Shown here piece by piece: positions 36,414-47,542 of a DNA stretch of 64,000 nucleotides. Each line of letters begins with the position of its first letter. Positions within the stretch are counted from its first letter, which is position 1. This DNA comes from Calonectria ilicicola (taxonomy: Eukaryota > Ascomycota > Sordariomycetes > Hypocreales > Nectriaceae). The translations under genes and the position numbers were made by a program. A model generated the notes under the pieces. That model was not told the origin of the DNA. It did no database searches and saw only the letters and a list, made by a program, of their open reading frames with translations. The stretch lies in assembly GCA_020809705.1 (NCBI GenBank), contig CP085832.1, positions 1,426,001 through 1,490,000 on the forward strand, written 5' to 3'.

Positions 36414-38259
36414 ATGGCGGTCCTATTATACTTTGGCTCGGGCACCTCCCTCTTGCTGATCATATGCGGTGTGATTGCTGGCCTCCTTGTGGCCCTCTAC
36501 CGCTCCCGACCCCAAATTAGACCCCATCCTATCCCCAATATCCCATACAATGCCCAGGCCGCCAATTACTTCCTGGGAGACATTCACGAAGTCAAGAGTG
36601 CCAAGTATCGCCGGCGATGGATTTGGAGCCAGCCCAAGAGGCACGGATCCCCTTTAGCCCAGCTCTTCATCCATCCTTTCGAAAAGCCAACCGTTGTAGT
36701 CAGTGACTATCGTGAGGTTGTTGACATTATTTCTCGCCGAACAAAAGAGTTTGATCGAGGCACACGCAACAAAGAATGCATCGGCTTAACCGCTCCCAAC
36801 TTTCACATGACTATGGAATCGAGAGACCCTAGACTCAAGGCGCACAAGGAACTACTGAGAGACTTGATGACGCCGGCTTTTTTGCACGAGGTAACTTTGC
36901 ATTTGTGCTCTTCGCTCAGCCACTGGTGTCGGCCACTAACCCAGTTTATAGGTTTCGGCTCCTCGACTATACGAGCGGTCTATGGCACTTATCGACTTGT
37001 GGACATTGAAGATCAACAAGGGACATGGGCGACCTTTTAGCACTGGCCGTGATTTCCATTTGGCAACACTGGATATTATTTGCAGTGTTACCTTTGGCCT
37101 GGATGAGGACAAGGAAGCGCTGCGAGGGGAAGTCTCGCACTTACAGTCGTTTTGCGCTAGCATTTCACATGATGAGAACAGCCCAGTACACTTCCCTAAT
37201 GCCCCGACTGATCCCGAGATCGAGTCCTTGCTTAACCTTGCCGACATGATTGCCATTGGCCAAAGTAGCCCGTTCCCTTCCTTGGCCCAACACTTGGCTC
37301 TGCTCAAACCCAAAAACGCCAAGGCGTGGTGGTATCGACGACGCTTGATCCATCGCCAGACGACCAAGAGCGTCAAAAAGCTGCAGGAAGGGCGGTGGTC
37401 TAGTCAAGAGTGTGCTCTTGATCAGCTCCTCTGGCGTGAAATGAATGCGGCGAAAAAAGCCGATCGCAAACCCGACTTTTACTCGCCCATTATTCGTGAT
37501 GAGGTACGCTTTTCATGCAAAAAATTTTCGAACCTAGACCTAACTGTTGATTAGCTCATCGGGTACCTTCTTGGCGGCCACGACACCACCGCCGCCACTA
37601 TGACCTGGTGGGTTAAGTACATGTCCCGACATCAGCGAATCCAGGAACGCTTGCGATTCGAGCTGCGCCAAGCCCACAGCTCTGCGTTCAATCAAGAGCG
37701 CTGGCCCACCGTGAAAGAAATCACGTCGACCTCAATTCCATACATGGATGCCGTCATTGAAGAGACTCTCCGATATGCGTCCGTCGCCACCATCATTGTA
37801 CGGACAGCCCTTTGCGACACAGAAATTCTGGGATACCCGATCCCGAAGGGCGTCAACGTCATTCTCTCGCTCACGGGCCCGTCCATTACCGAGCCTGCCA
37901 TCCCGGTCCCCGAGTGCGCGAGGACCGCCGCTAACCAAAGGGACAAGGGCCGAGTGCCGGCGTGGGGGGATGACGTCGCCGAGTACATTCCGGAACGATG
38001 GCTAAGGTGGGAGCAAGGCGCCGACGGAATAGCCACGCAGGTATTTAACCCAAATGCCGGTCCTAACCTGGCATTCTCAGCAGGTCCTCGCCAGTGTTTT
38101 GGAAAGCGACTGGCGTACCTGGAGCTGAGGGTGCTCATGACGCTTCTCATCTGGAACTTTGAGTTTGCAGAGTTGAGCAAAGATCTGAACAGTGACGAAA
38201 TGATTGAGAACCTCATAAATCTCCCTCAAGATTCCTATGTAAAGCTTCGCAGAATCTGA
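36414..38259 (+). CDS. Cytochrome P450 monooxygenase
   Basis: Exons 36414-36890, 36952-37503 and 37555-38259 (introns of 61 and 51 bp, both phase 0), 577 aa. An N-terminal membrane anchor (LLLIICGVIAGLLVALY) places it on the ER facing the cytosol. I-helix oxygen motif GGHDTT at 350-355, K-helix ExxR at Glu413-Arg416, PERW near 489-492, and heme loop FSAGPRQCFG with Cys524 as thiolate ligand are all intact. A long insert before the PERW region is seen in several fungal P450 families. Its stop faces that of the mitochondrial carrier, so it borders the C5-acid cluster but is not obviously part of it. Substrate unknown. Confidence 0.93.
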
Positions 38260-38570
38260 ATGAACGGGTTTCAGACGCCGGGCCCCGTCTCGGAGTCTCT
38301 TTTGGTGTCTCAGGAACATGACCGCACTTAGATCCGATGTTTCACGCAGAGCCGATCTAACACCGCGACACGAATTACGAACAAGTATATATTGATCGAG
38401 TACATATACATGTACATACTTTTTGGGTTGAGAGACCTGAAATAGAGTCTAATAACGCCGAGAGGCTACATACTATTTATATTCATACACACATTCTAGA
38501 CCCGAGTGACTTGCAACTTGTATAGCGCCGACTTATTTTATAACTTTGTGACATGAGATGGAAATGAAAT
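38260..38570. other. Convergent 3' intergenic
   Basis: Separates the facing stops of the P450 and mitochondrial carrier genes. Nothing further seen. Confidence 0.4.
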
Positions 38571-39688
38571 CTAATTACGCCGGCCCACGACATATCTGTC
38601 GTATATCGCCCGGTGTTGTTCTAGTAATAGAAGGATCGAAGCCGTGTGCGGGCCGAGACGAGCGAGACTCGGAAGCCAGCCTCTGAATGCCCAGCGCAGA
38701 CCCTCAGCCCGGGTCAGGTCCTTGATCATGGATGCTGCAGACGAATTGCCAGATTGGCTCATTGACCTTGTCTTGATCACATCAATTGGGTTGCAGATGG
38801 TAGTGGCGATGACGCTGGCAAGCAGAGAAGCGAGAAGCTGGGTCGGAACGCCATCCTTCATGCCTGCATCGCTGATCAAGGACTGCTTAATGCCATCATA
38901 AGTGCCCAGCTGGCAACCGGACATTGCTCCGGCTCGGACGCAGTTGGGCATGACGCCCCGAAAGTACCCTGCGAAGCCATCCTGGCGGCCGATGCGCACA
39001 ATGGCATGCATGACGTTCCGGTAGTTTTGGCGCTGGTGCATTGGCAAAGACTTATCGTTTTGCATACGGACGTTGGCGATGTCCGATGGGTTTCCAACTA
39101 CTGCACCGCAAGCTCCTGAAAAGATAGAAGCTGGAAGAAGGTAGGCAATTGACGTGGATCCGTTGGCATCGCGCGGCGATTGTTCCTTGATAGATTCGTA
39201 AATGGCAAACCTCGTTGAGCCATATGTGACTGTTGTTCATTATGAATTAGACCCGAGTTTACAGCTTGTATATTGAAACTGATGAGATGGACACTTACAC
39301 TGTCTGAGCAAACTGGCCGAGAGCTGTTGGCAGTGTTAGTGTTGACGGGCTGTGAACGATGCCTCGGCGGTGACTTACTCCTCGGTATAACCCTAGCGGT
39401 CCCTCTTGTCGAAGAATTTGGCCGACGGTCTGGAACATGCTTGTGCGCTCTGCTAAGGGGTTTGCCTGAAGTCGGACTTTGACTGTTACCAGTTAATCGC
39501 TGACCCCCTAGCACTTACACACTGAGATGGAGGGTACCTAGATCAAGAGGGTGGGAGACAAAGACAGCAAGGCAAGACGCCGAGCCACCAAACCATTTGG
39601 GATACTGAGTCACATTTGGTACTGAAGCAATTGTTTCATGTGGTAATTTTTGAAGGGTCGCCGGCGAGATTTGGCCATGTCCTGCCAT
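38571..39688 (-). CDS. Mitochondrial carrier, dicarboxylate (DIC) type
   Basis: Four exons: 39538-39688, 39379-39482, 39299-39323 (25 nt) and 38571-39229; introns of 55, 55 and 69 bp; 312 aa. Three carrier repeats are visible through their signatures: HPLDLVKVRLQ (repeat 1), NPSDIANVRMQ (repeat 2) and NPIDVIKTRSM (repeat 3). The second and third variants match dicarboxylate carriers (DIC1), inner-membrane proteins exchanging malate/succinate for phosphate. DIC carriers are also reported to accept itaconate. The gene is divergent from the acyl-CoA dehydrogenase across 645 bp, which suggests joint control and import of a dicarboxylate to be broken down by the neighbours. It may be an extra copy next to the housekeeping carrier. 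Confidence 0.9.
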
Positions 39689-40333
39689 GATGCGGTTGGT
39701 GTTGGATGAAAGAGCGGCCGTTTTTTTTCTTTCTTCGAAGCACAGAAAAAAATCACAAAAAATCTAGAAATGATACCACTTCTGAATCACGGGAATTGAG
39801 CAAGTTTCTATGCACGGCATTGATCATGACAACGGTTCTCGGCGACGCGTCGGGGACCTTTGCGGGCTCTGGTCCCCGACGGCGACTGGATCATGGTGTT
39901 TGGAGCTCTATTAGGCTCTGCGCATTTGGAAGCCCCCGAGAACCGCATACATCCCTGGGGCATGACCGGGTCGGAGCTGGTATATTAGGAGTGTCATGAC
40001 CGATCCCAAGGAAGTCGTGGAAATCGGACATCCTGATGGTCTCTCACATCTTCCCACTTGGAGCTGTGTGGCGGTGGTCTGATCAGCCACCACCGCCACA
40101 ACACTCAATCTTGCAAGTCGGCGTCTCGGCTTCATAACACTCCAGCTCTTCCCCACAAAAGCCTGGTATTCGGCTTTATGCTTGCCGTCCCCATCCTCCG
40201 GACAGCTGCGTATTAGCCATTTGCGCAGTTCTGTAAGTCCGGCCGGGTATCTACTCCAGTGACATAAATGAAGCTCGTAGCTCTGTTCTCCAGAAATTAG
40301 AAAGCATCAATTCGATATCAAGTCTTTTTCATC
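39689..40333. promoter_or_regulatory. Bidirectional promoter: carrier / acyl-CoA dehydrogenase
   Basis: This 645-bp interval between divergent starts holds a perfect 11-bp inverted repeat (39848-39881). Paired CGG-type half-sites are typical of Zn2Cys6 factors, and such a regulator lies 1.8 kb away. Confidence 0.6.
39848..39881. promoter_or_regulatory. Perfect inverted repeat, candidate operator
   Basis: CGTCGGGGACC (39848-39858) and its exact complement GGTCCCCGACG (39871-39881) are separated by 12 nt. Inverted CGG/CCG triplets lie within the arms, fitting the binding style of Zn2Cys6 dimers. The link to the regulator at 42125 is an inference. Confidence 0.6.
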
Positions 40334-41656
40334 ATGTCTTCAGCTGTGGTAAACAAGTTTATGCGGTTGAGCCGCCCGGCTCTCGGTTCCACCAGATTAT
40401 GCATGCGTACGTCACGAACACATGCCTTCTCAACCACCAGCTCAAGAAATATCATGGGCCTGGCCGGCTTCACTGAGAACCAGCTGATGGTTCGAGATGC
40501 CGTGGGCCAGATCTGCTCAGAGTTCCCCAATACTTACTGGCAAGAGCGTGACCAGCTGGAGAAGGATCCCAAGGAGTTTCACGCGGCGCTCGCAGAGGCG
40601 GGATGGTTGGGAATTGCCCTTCCAGAAACCCTAGGAGGATCTGGGCTGGGAATTTCCGAGGCTACCATGATGATGCAAACTATTACTGAGTCTGGTGCTG
40701 GTATGGCCGGTGCCCAGTCAATCCACGCCAACGTTTATGCGACTCAGCCGCTGGCAAAGTTTGGTTCCCAGGAGCAACTGGAGACAACGGTACCCAACAT
40801 TGTTTCAGGAAAGTGGCGTGTATGCTTTGGAGTTACCGAACCTAACGCTGGCCTCGATACCCTGAGGTTGTCGACTACGGCGAAGAAGAACTCGGATGGT
40901 AGCTACAGCGTGACTGGTCAGAAGATTTGGATCACCTGTGCTCAGGTCGCCTCGAAAATGATCCTTCTGGCGAGAACAACACCCCTGGAAGAGGTTAAGA
41001 AACCTAGCGAAGGACTCTCGCTCTTCTCTATCGACCTGGACAAGACTAAGCCAGGTCTGGACTTGAGAAAGATTAAGAAGATGGGCGGCCGTGCCGTGGA
41101 TGCAAACGAAGTGTTTTTCGACAACTATCAGATTTCTGCCGACTCATTAATTGGAGAAGAGGGTAAGGGTTTCAAAATGATCCTCCGCGGAATGAATGCC
41201 GAGCGTTGTCTGTTGGCTGGTGAGGCGCTTGGTCTTGGTTACGCCGCTTTGAAGAAGGCGACCGAATACGCTCGCGAGCGTGTCGTATTCCAGCGACCAA
41301 TTGGCTTGAACCAAGGCATTGCCCACCCCTTGGCTGATGCATATATGAAGTTGGAGGGTGCCAAGCTGGCTACGTACCATGCGGCACGTCTGTACGATCA
41401 AAGCAAGACGGACTCTTCCATTCGTCAGGACGATGTCGGTGTGGCCGCCAACAGTGCCAAGTACATGGCTGCTGAGGCTGCTTTCACTGCCTGTGAGCGT
41501 GCGGTTCTTACGCACGGTGGAATGGGTTATGCAATGGAGTATGACGTTGAGAGATGGTTCCGAGAATGCTTGGTGCCTCGTATTGCACCAGTCAGCCGGG
41601 AAATGATTTTGAACTTTATTGGCGAGAAGGTGCTCCAGTTGCCTAGGAGTTACTAA
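40334..41656 (+). CDS. Acyl-CoA dehydrogenase, mitochondrial
   Basis: Intronless, 440 aa. An Arg/Ser-rich amphipathic start (to about residue 38, HAFSTTSSRN) looks like a mitochondrial presequence. The FAD/acyl-CoA fold is shown by FGVTEPNAGLD, ITCAQVASKMILLAR, the RVVFQRPIG dimer segment and LTHGGMGYAMEYDVERWFRE. The usual C-terminal catalytic Glu (IYEGT motif of medium-chain enzymes) is replaced by IAPVS. A Glu at residue 290 (GMNAERCLLAGEALG) sits where isovaleryl-CoA and long-chain enzymes carry their base. FAD-dependent alpha,beta-desaturation of a short or branched acyl-CoA is expected; in this cluster methylsuccinyl-CoA or a similar C5 thioester is a reasonable guess. Confidence 0.92.
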   Translation: MSSAVVNKFMRLSRPALGSTRLCMRTSRTHAFSTTSSRNIMGLAGFTENQLMVRDAVGQICSEFPNTYWQERDQLEKDPKEFHAALAEAGWLGIALPETLGGSGLGISEATMMMQTITESGAGMAGAQSIHANVYATQPLAKFGSQEQLETTVPNIVSGKWRVCFGVTEPNAGLDTLRLSTTAKKNSDGSYSVTGQKIWITCAQVASKMILLARTTPLEEVKKPSEGLSLFSIDLDKTKPGLDLRKIKKMGGRAVDANEVFFDNYQISADSLIGEEGKGFKMILRGMNAERCLLAGEALGLGYAALKKATEYARERVVFQRPIGLNQGIAHPLADAYMKLEGAKLATYHAARLYDQSKTDSSIRQDDVGVAANSAKYMAAEAAFTACERAVLTHGGMGYAMEYDVERWFRECLVPRIAPVSREMILNFIGEKVLQLPRSY

Positions 41657-42124
41657 TGGAGCGCAATACTGTATTTAAGATAAAATAGACTAAATGTTTA
41701 GACCTTTACGAATATGGCTGGGCTCATGGGCTGATCGCTTAAGACGGGAAGATTGGGCCATATTTTATCCATGTCTTTTTCTAGGATTAATTCTGAAACA
41801 GTCAAGGACGCCAGGTTAGGCAAAGAGAAAACCTCACATGTAGAAAAAGTCAATTGAAAACCCTAGCAGTTATGCCATTTATTTGAACACTGATTGGCAC
41901 CGCTCTGCTCTCCTGTGCTTTGATCGCGATCCGCTATCTCTGCTAGCGTCGGTAACACTTTCCGGCAGAAATGGGCCCAGTGGCACAGGGCTCCCCCACA
42001 CTTGGTGGCCAACGCTGCCGGCTTCTCCAAAGCATATAAGCGGGACACGCCCCAGGCCCACGGTTGGAATTACCGTCCCAAGAAACCGGTCACTTACACG
42101 CCCGCGGTCTCACATTCTGCCGCC
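41657..42124. other. Intergenic; promoter of Zn2Cys6 regulator
   Basis: Lies between the dehydrogenase stop and ATG 42125. The coding frame is open upstream to about 42002 without an ATG, so a longer, spliced N-terminus cannot be excluded. Confidence 0.45.
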
Positions 42125-44600
42125 ATGTCTGCAGCAGAAGCCCTTTCGGATGTGCATGGCGAAGAGCCACAACACACATCTCCAAACGGCGACATGCCTG
42201 TTAAGCGGGTGCGTGCGAAACAGGCCTGTCGCGAGTGCAATGCCCGCAGAGTGCGGTGCAATGTGACAGAGTCCAGCCCTTGCACGAATTGCCAGACCTC
42301 AGGGGCCAAGTGTGAGGTGCTCCCATCTCGCAGGGGAAGGTAAGGACCTAATACCCGAATTTTTATGTCTCATCTCAAATGATGTGATGTGATGGATATT
42401 GATAATCTTGCATAGATATCCCCGAAAGGGGAAGCGAAAACAGAGCACATCTGCTGCACTTACGTCAGAGGTCGCAAGTGTCGATGTAACCGTGCTATCC
42501 TCTATCAATTCAATCCCACATACCTCTGCTGCTGACGTCAATTCGCTTGTCAGTCCCCATGTAAATGGCGACCTATTGGAGGCTGGGCTGATTGCCAGAA
42601 CCCCTTCACCATCAACCGACCCAACGGCCCCAGGGACTCTATTCTTTGGGGAGTCCAATTTCCTCACCTTAGTGCCAGGCCGCCCTCGCCAAGGCGAAGA
42701 GGTGAACCAAAATGGAGATCAAAATGGAAACAAACAGAAAGCGAGACTTTTGTTCCCCATAAGCACCCCCCAGTCTGTCCCGGAAGGCGAGTCTCCGGCG
42801 AGCTGCGATCGTGTTAGTTCTGGGACAGCACGCTACCTTCGTGATGAAGGCGCCTTGACGCTGCCCGAGCTGTCTAAATGTATCCCTGCTTTGCAAGCAT
42901 ATTTCACCTGGTTCCACCCGTGTTTTCCAATTCTAGATCGTGCCGAATTCACTCGTCGACTCGCCAGCTATGACGTATCGTATCTTTTGCTCCAATCGAT
43001 GCTCTTCATCGGGGCTACGTATTGCGATCACGAAACCATCATCTCAATGGGATTCAAGGATAGATCAGAAGCCAAGTCCTTGCTTTACACAAGAGCAAGA
43101 CTTTTGTTTCACGCAGACTGGGAGAAGGACCAAATCACCCTGATCCAATCACTGTTTCTCATGAGCTTCTGGAGAGGTAGCCCATCAGATGTCAGAGATG
43201 TACGGTATTGGTTAGGGGTGGTAATTGGAATTGCAGAGTCATATGGACTCCACAGATCGTGAGATAATCCTCCACCTTCTGAAAGACGGCATACTAATTT
43301 CAACGATGGTTAGAGCGAAATTTACAACAAGAGACCCCCACTCTGCCAGGCTGAGAAGAAGGATATGGTGGTCTATTTATGTAAGACAACACTCGCAGCA
43401 AAAATATGCATGCTAATTATAGTTCAAGGTGCGAGAACGCCAAGCTGCTGCGTCATTGGGACTACCGAGTAGGATAAGGGACGACGACTGCGACATTGAA
43501 CAGCTAAGCCCTTCAGATCTCGAGTCGGAGGTAGCGAATCAAGAGGCTTCCGTCTTTGGTTCTTGCAAGTCTGAACATATAAGCTATGCAATCAAAATGG
43601 TGGAAATTTCGCGTATACGTAAGTAACTGATCTGGTACTTTAAAATGTCTACCCCTGACTAATACCTGTAGTTGGTCGCGTTATTGACGTTCACTTTTCA
43701 CCCGGAAGACCACCATCGACTCCACAGCAAGTCAAGGAACTTGATCGTATCCTGGAAGCCTGGAAGCGAAGCCTGCCCGACGACCTGGGTAACGGCGTAG
43801 ATGATGGAAATGCTTCAGTGTGGTCACACCTTCTTCATCTTGCATACAAGTAAGCTGCAAATACCCAAAATTACTCCTAGAATAAGTTCGCTAACATCTC
43901 AGCCACATCCGGATTTTAATACATCGCCATAGCTTTCTCAAGCAAGAGAAGGAAGACGACAATGGGCAAATTGCCGTGACGGCGGCTTCGCGCATTAGCC
44001 GAATTGCAGAGGACATGCTGGCACAGGGCACGCTTCGTTACGGGCAGATGCATTTGTAAGTTCGCACGCCACGTTGAAGGCTAATTGACTAACCGAAGGT
44101 GCAGAATTACAAGCCTCTTCGCGGCGTTGTGCATACATGCAATCAGTATCAAAAGAGGAGTTGATGTTACACGGCGAATTGCAGAACACCGAGCTCAGAT
44201 GTGCCTTTTGGCCCTCCAGGAGATTCAGAAATATTGGAGGATCAACAACAATGTACTCGACCTTTTTTTTCAGTACCTTGACGAGTCTATCGCTAAGAGG
44301 CTCCATGGAACAACACATACTGGAGCTAGCATGTTGATCACAAGCACGCCAGAGATGCTGGCAATGTCGCAAGGTCAACAAGAACATGACGACAATGTTG
44401 ATGTACAAGAGGGCGAAGAAAGGTATGATTTCCCAACTCCGCATACACAGGCCCAGACCAAAGCTTTCGAAGACCAATACTTCAACATGCTCTATGGGCC
44501 CTGGGAAGGCGAGGATGGCATGGCAGATTTGGGACTTGTCCTCCAAGCAAATAACCCAATCCAAATGGAGAGTCTGAACTTCCTGGGTCGGTCTCTGTAG
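42125..44600 (+). CDS. Zn2Cys6 transcription factor, candidate cluster regulator
   Basis: Seven exons: 42125-42339, 42416-43258, 43314-43380, 43429-43618, 43672-43849, 43903-44055 and 44105-44600; all six joins keep frame; 713 aa. The zinc cluster is Cys35, 38, 45, 53, 56 and 63 (C-x2-C-x6-C-x7-C-x2-C-x6-C), followed by a basic linker. The fungal-specific regulator domain (PF04082 type) runs from about residue 200 (FHPCFPILDRAEF) through WRGSPSDVRDVRYWLGVVIG to RRRIWWSIYVRERQAAASLG. The family resembles CTF1/FarA/AmdR-like activators of fatty-acid and amide catabolism. It stands between the acyl-CoA dehydrogenase and the hydratase on the same strand, so it probably regulates this catabolic cluster. 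That link is contextual. Confidence 0.9.
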
Positions 44601-44900
44601 CCGGGTATAATTTCCGAGATTTGTGTGGGCTCGGTTTCTTCGGTTACTTGTGAATTAGCCGAAGCTCTACGGCGAATGTGGTTCCACTTCCCCGGTCCCC
44701 CACTCTATATGGCTCCGGTGGTGACGCTTGCAACACCAATTCACAGGGTACTTGAACCAGACTGTACCGATTGTTCCGCGGTTTCTGGAAAGCTCCTAGA
44801 GTACTTCATGGTGCAGGTGGAATTGCCTATAGGAAGTGAACTCAGCCCAGCTACGACCTTCAATTGCAAAACCATCTTTAAGATCAACACTTGACGAATC
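44601..44900. promoter_or_regulatory. Promoter region of the hydratase gene
   Basis: This 300-bp interval between tandem genes contains a CCCCGGTCCCCC run near 44690, loosely like the GGTCCCC arm of the repeat at 39848-39881. No coding potential. Confidence 0.35.
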
Positions 44901-46007
44901 ATGGCACAGCCTACACTACGCCAGTCCCATCGTTGGGTACATCGTGTGATGTCACAGCAGCGTCGGGGTTTCATAGCATCATCAAGACAGTACAAGGCCA
45001 CAGCTGCAGAGGCCTCCCTGTATCTTCATGACAACTTTGCAGACAAGACATTCGTTCGCCATCAACTCATTGACGGAAACCAATTGCAAAAGTTCGCGCT
45101 TACTCTTGGTCAGACAACAATTGATGGTTCTGACATCGCTGATCTGCCTCCTGTTGCGGGCACCCCAGTGCCGCAAGGTTATCACCTTGCATACTTTACA
45201 CCTAACGGTACGGAGAAGGAGCTTGGTGCAGACGGGACTGATCGCACATTTAATGCTTCAGCTCCATTCACGCGGCGAATGTGGGCTGGGGGGAAGATGA
45301 CATGGCCAGCGCCGTCGAGCGGGGCCTTGCTTCGTGTTGGTGACGTGGTTGAAGAACGAACGCGGCTCGTGAGCGCCACAGCCAAGAAGAGCCGGTCCGC
45401 TGGAGAAATGGTCCTAGTTGAGGTTGAGAAAGAATTCTGGGGTCCCAATGGACTCGCGCTTACTGATCAAAGGTCATGGGTGTTTCGACCTGAGATTGAC
45501 CCTAACTCTGTGACCTCAGCCCCCAGTCCGCTTAGCGATGTGACCAATGGACCATCCTCAATTAAAGATATTGGCAATGGACAGAATGGTAAGTGACCAA
45601 AAGAAGAAATAGGCGTTGGGTATGCGCTAACATGGAGCCAAGGTTTCCTGACTCGAGAATTTCGGTGGTCGCCCGTTGGACTGTTTAGATTCTCAGCTCT
45701 CACCTTCAATGGCCATATGATCCACTACAATGAAGACTGGACACGAAATGTAGAGACACATCCCGGTTTGGTAGTTCACGGGCCTTTGAATCTCATCAAT
45801 CTTTTGAACTACTGGAAGGATGTTCATGGCAATGGCCAGGGCCCTCAGAGTATTTCGTACCGCGCCATGTCGCCATTATATGCCGGCCAGACTTATCATA
45901 TCGGAACTACGGGAGTAAGGGACACAGAAAGTGGAAAGGTCTGGGATGTTCTTGTTGAGAAGGATGGCGTTGTTTGTATGAAGAGTGAAATTACGAGCCA
46001 CAGTTAA
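44901..46007 (+). CDS. Mesaconyl-C4-CoA / itaconyl-CoA hydratase-type double-hotdog protein
   Basis: Exons 44901-45588 and 45643-46007 (54-bp intron GTAAGT..AAG), 350 aa. An N-terminal MaoC/FAS1-like dehydratase domain with VPQGYHLAYF is followed by the C-terminal hotdog bearing FNGHMIHYNEDWTRNV and LVVHGPLNLINLL, the hydratase motif of this family. The basic start (to about residue 30) looks like a mitochondrial presequence. The relatives hydrate mesaconyl-C4-CoA or itaconyl-CoA to (S)-citramalyl-CoA, as in the 3-hydroxypropionate bicycle and itaconate degradation (IchA in Aspergillus terreus). Mitochondrial HTD2 is a more distant relative. Its stop faces that of the citramalyl-CoA-lyase gene 118 bp away, the next enzyme in that pathway. 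Confidence 0.88.
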
Positions 46008-46125
46008 TCGTCACGTAAATAGCAACAAAGTCAACGGTCATAATACAATCAAAAATCCTGATGATATAGCCGTATTTGATATATTTCCATGTTCACTTTT
46101 AAAGTCGCATTATCTATATTTTTTC

Positions 46126-47147
46126 TTAGAATTTGGCTACATCAATTCCACATAACTGTGCCCGCTCAATCAATGCCAAGGCTCGTTTGACAATTGGCAC
46201 GTCAATCATCTTCCCGTCCAATTTCCATGCTCCCTTACCTGCAGCTCTAGCAATTTCATCACCACGCTGAACCCGCAATGCCCACGTTAGACTTTCATCT
46301 GATGGCTCAAACGCTCTTTGAACGGTATCCACTTGGAGGGGATGAATGCACTGCTTGCCGGTGAAGCCGAGAGCGTGTCCTTCATGGATCTCCTGCTCCA
46401 GAGCGACTTTCAAATCGTTGCTTGAAGGCACCCCGGTGGACACCATGTCAATAACCGAAGGTAACTTGTACGCTAGTGCAGCAGTTACAATTGAACTGCG
46501 TGCGAACAGTAGCTCGCGACGGTCTGGTAGCCGGGACAATCCGAGCTCTGTCGCAAAGTCTTCTGCTGCAAACGCGAGTCCCGATAAGCCGGTGGCAGGG
46601 GCTGCGCGACAGATGGAGTTGATGTCAGAGAGTCCGCGAGCGGATTCAATAAGGGCAATAATATTGAGCGGTCGTGCATTTGCGTTGGATGTGTTGCTAT
46701 TTAGCGCAATTGCACGGTGAGGTGCTACATGCCGAACAACATCGGCAACGAAATGAAGATCCTCAGGGCCTTGAACCTTTGGTACAACAATAGTGTCAAT
46801 GTTGTCGCCAGATTTCAATACTTCTGTTAGATCATCAAGTGCTAGACCTGTTTCAATGGCGTTTATTCTCACAGCAACCTCTTTCGGGGTTCTTGATTTG
46901 CTGTTCATTGAGCTGTCTGCAAGATGGCGTGCTACCAGTCCTCGTGCCATAACTTTCGCATCTGGCGAGACCGAATCTTCAAGATCATATATAACCGAAT
47001 CAACCTTGAGGGCTTGAGTTTTGGTAAGCATCTTTTGGGATGCTCCGGGGACTGGTAAGATGCATTAGTAAAGCCGCCGAAGAGTATCATACGGATTGAT
47101 TTACCGTAAAGGAGCGCCCGGCGGAGTAGTGACGGTACAGCAGCCAT
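46126..47147 (-). CDS. CitE/HpcH-family lyase, probable (S)-citramalyl-CoA lyase
   Basis: Exons 47105-47147 and 46126-47051 (53-bp intron), 322 aa. The join recreates RRALLYVPGASQKML, the hallmark start of the CitE/CLYBL family. Then follow IYDLEDSVSPDAK, VPKVQGPED, ALIESARGL and FAAEDFATELGL, which carry the acidic metal and CoA-site residues. These enzymes cleave citramalyl-CoA or malyl-CoA to acetyl-CoA plus pyruvate or glyoxylate; mammalian CLYBL and A. terreus CclA act in itaconate breakdown. An in-frame ATG at 47177 would add ten residues (MAFLYSSPLK) and might help mitochondrial import. The pairing with a citramalyl-CoA-forming hydratase supports the citramalyl-CoA assignment. Confidence 0.88.
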
Positions 47148-47542
47148 TTTCAAGGGGGATGAATATAGAAATGCCAAATTAGCGATGCTGTACCCAGATT
47201 CACCGAATAGTGAGCTATAATTAATGCTTTGCTGTCGGTTTGGGGCTCGGGAGTGGTCTAGGCAAGTCGGCTATATGGACTTCCGCCCAACTAATGAGCC
47301 GCACAATACTCGGAGTTTTGCCACCTGACCCGATCAGTTGTAAATGAGACTAAATTTAAGCAATAACATACAGAAAGAGCATAAATTGAGCGAGGAAATG
47401 ACCAAGCATTAAGCTGAAGTTTAAGAACAAAGAGAACATCAATTTTGTGCCCGGAAAAGCGGCCATAAACACGGGGCATATTTAATAAACGTCTAATAAC
47501 AACAACTTTAGATGCAATAGGCATTTAAATTATGTACGTAAA
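47148..47542. other. Intergenic; lyase promoter and E1 3' region
   Basis: Between two tandem minus-strand genes. It holds the lyase promoter; no gene or repeat seen. Confidence 0.4.

Noticed and set aside
36414..38570. P450 as a core member of the C5-acid cluster
   Set aside because: It converges on the carrier and has an ER anchor; no pathway step needs it. Left as a neighbour.
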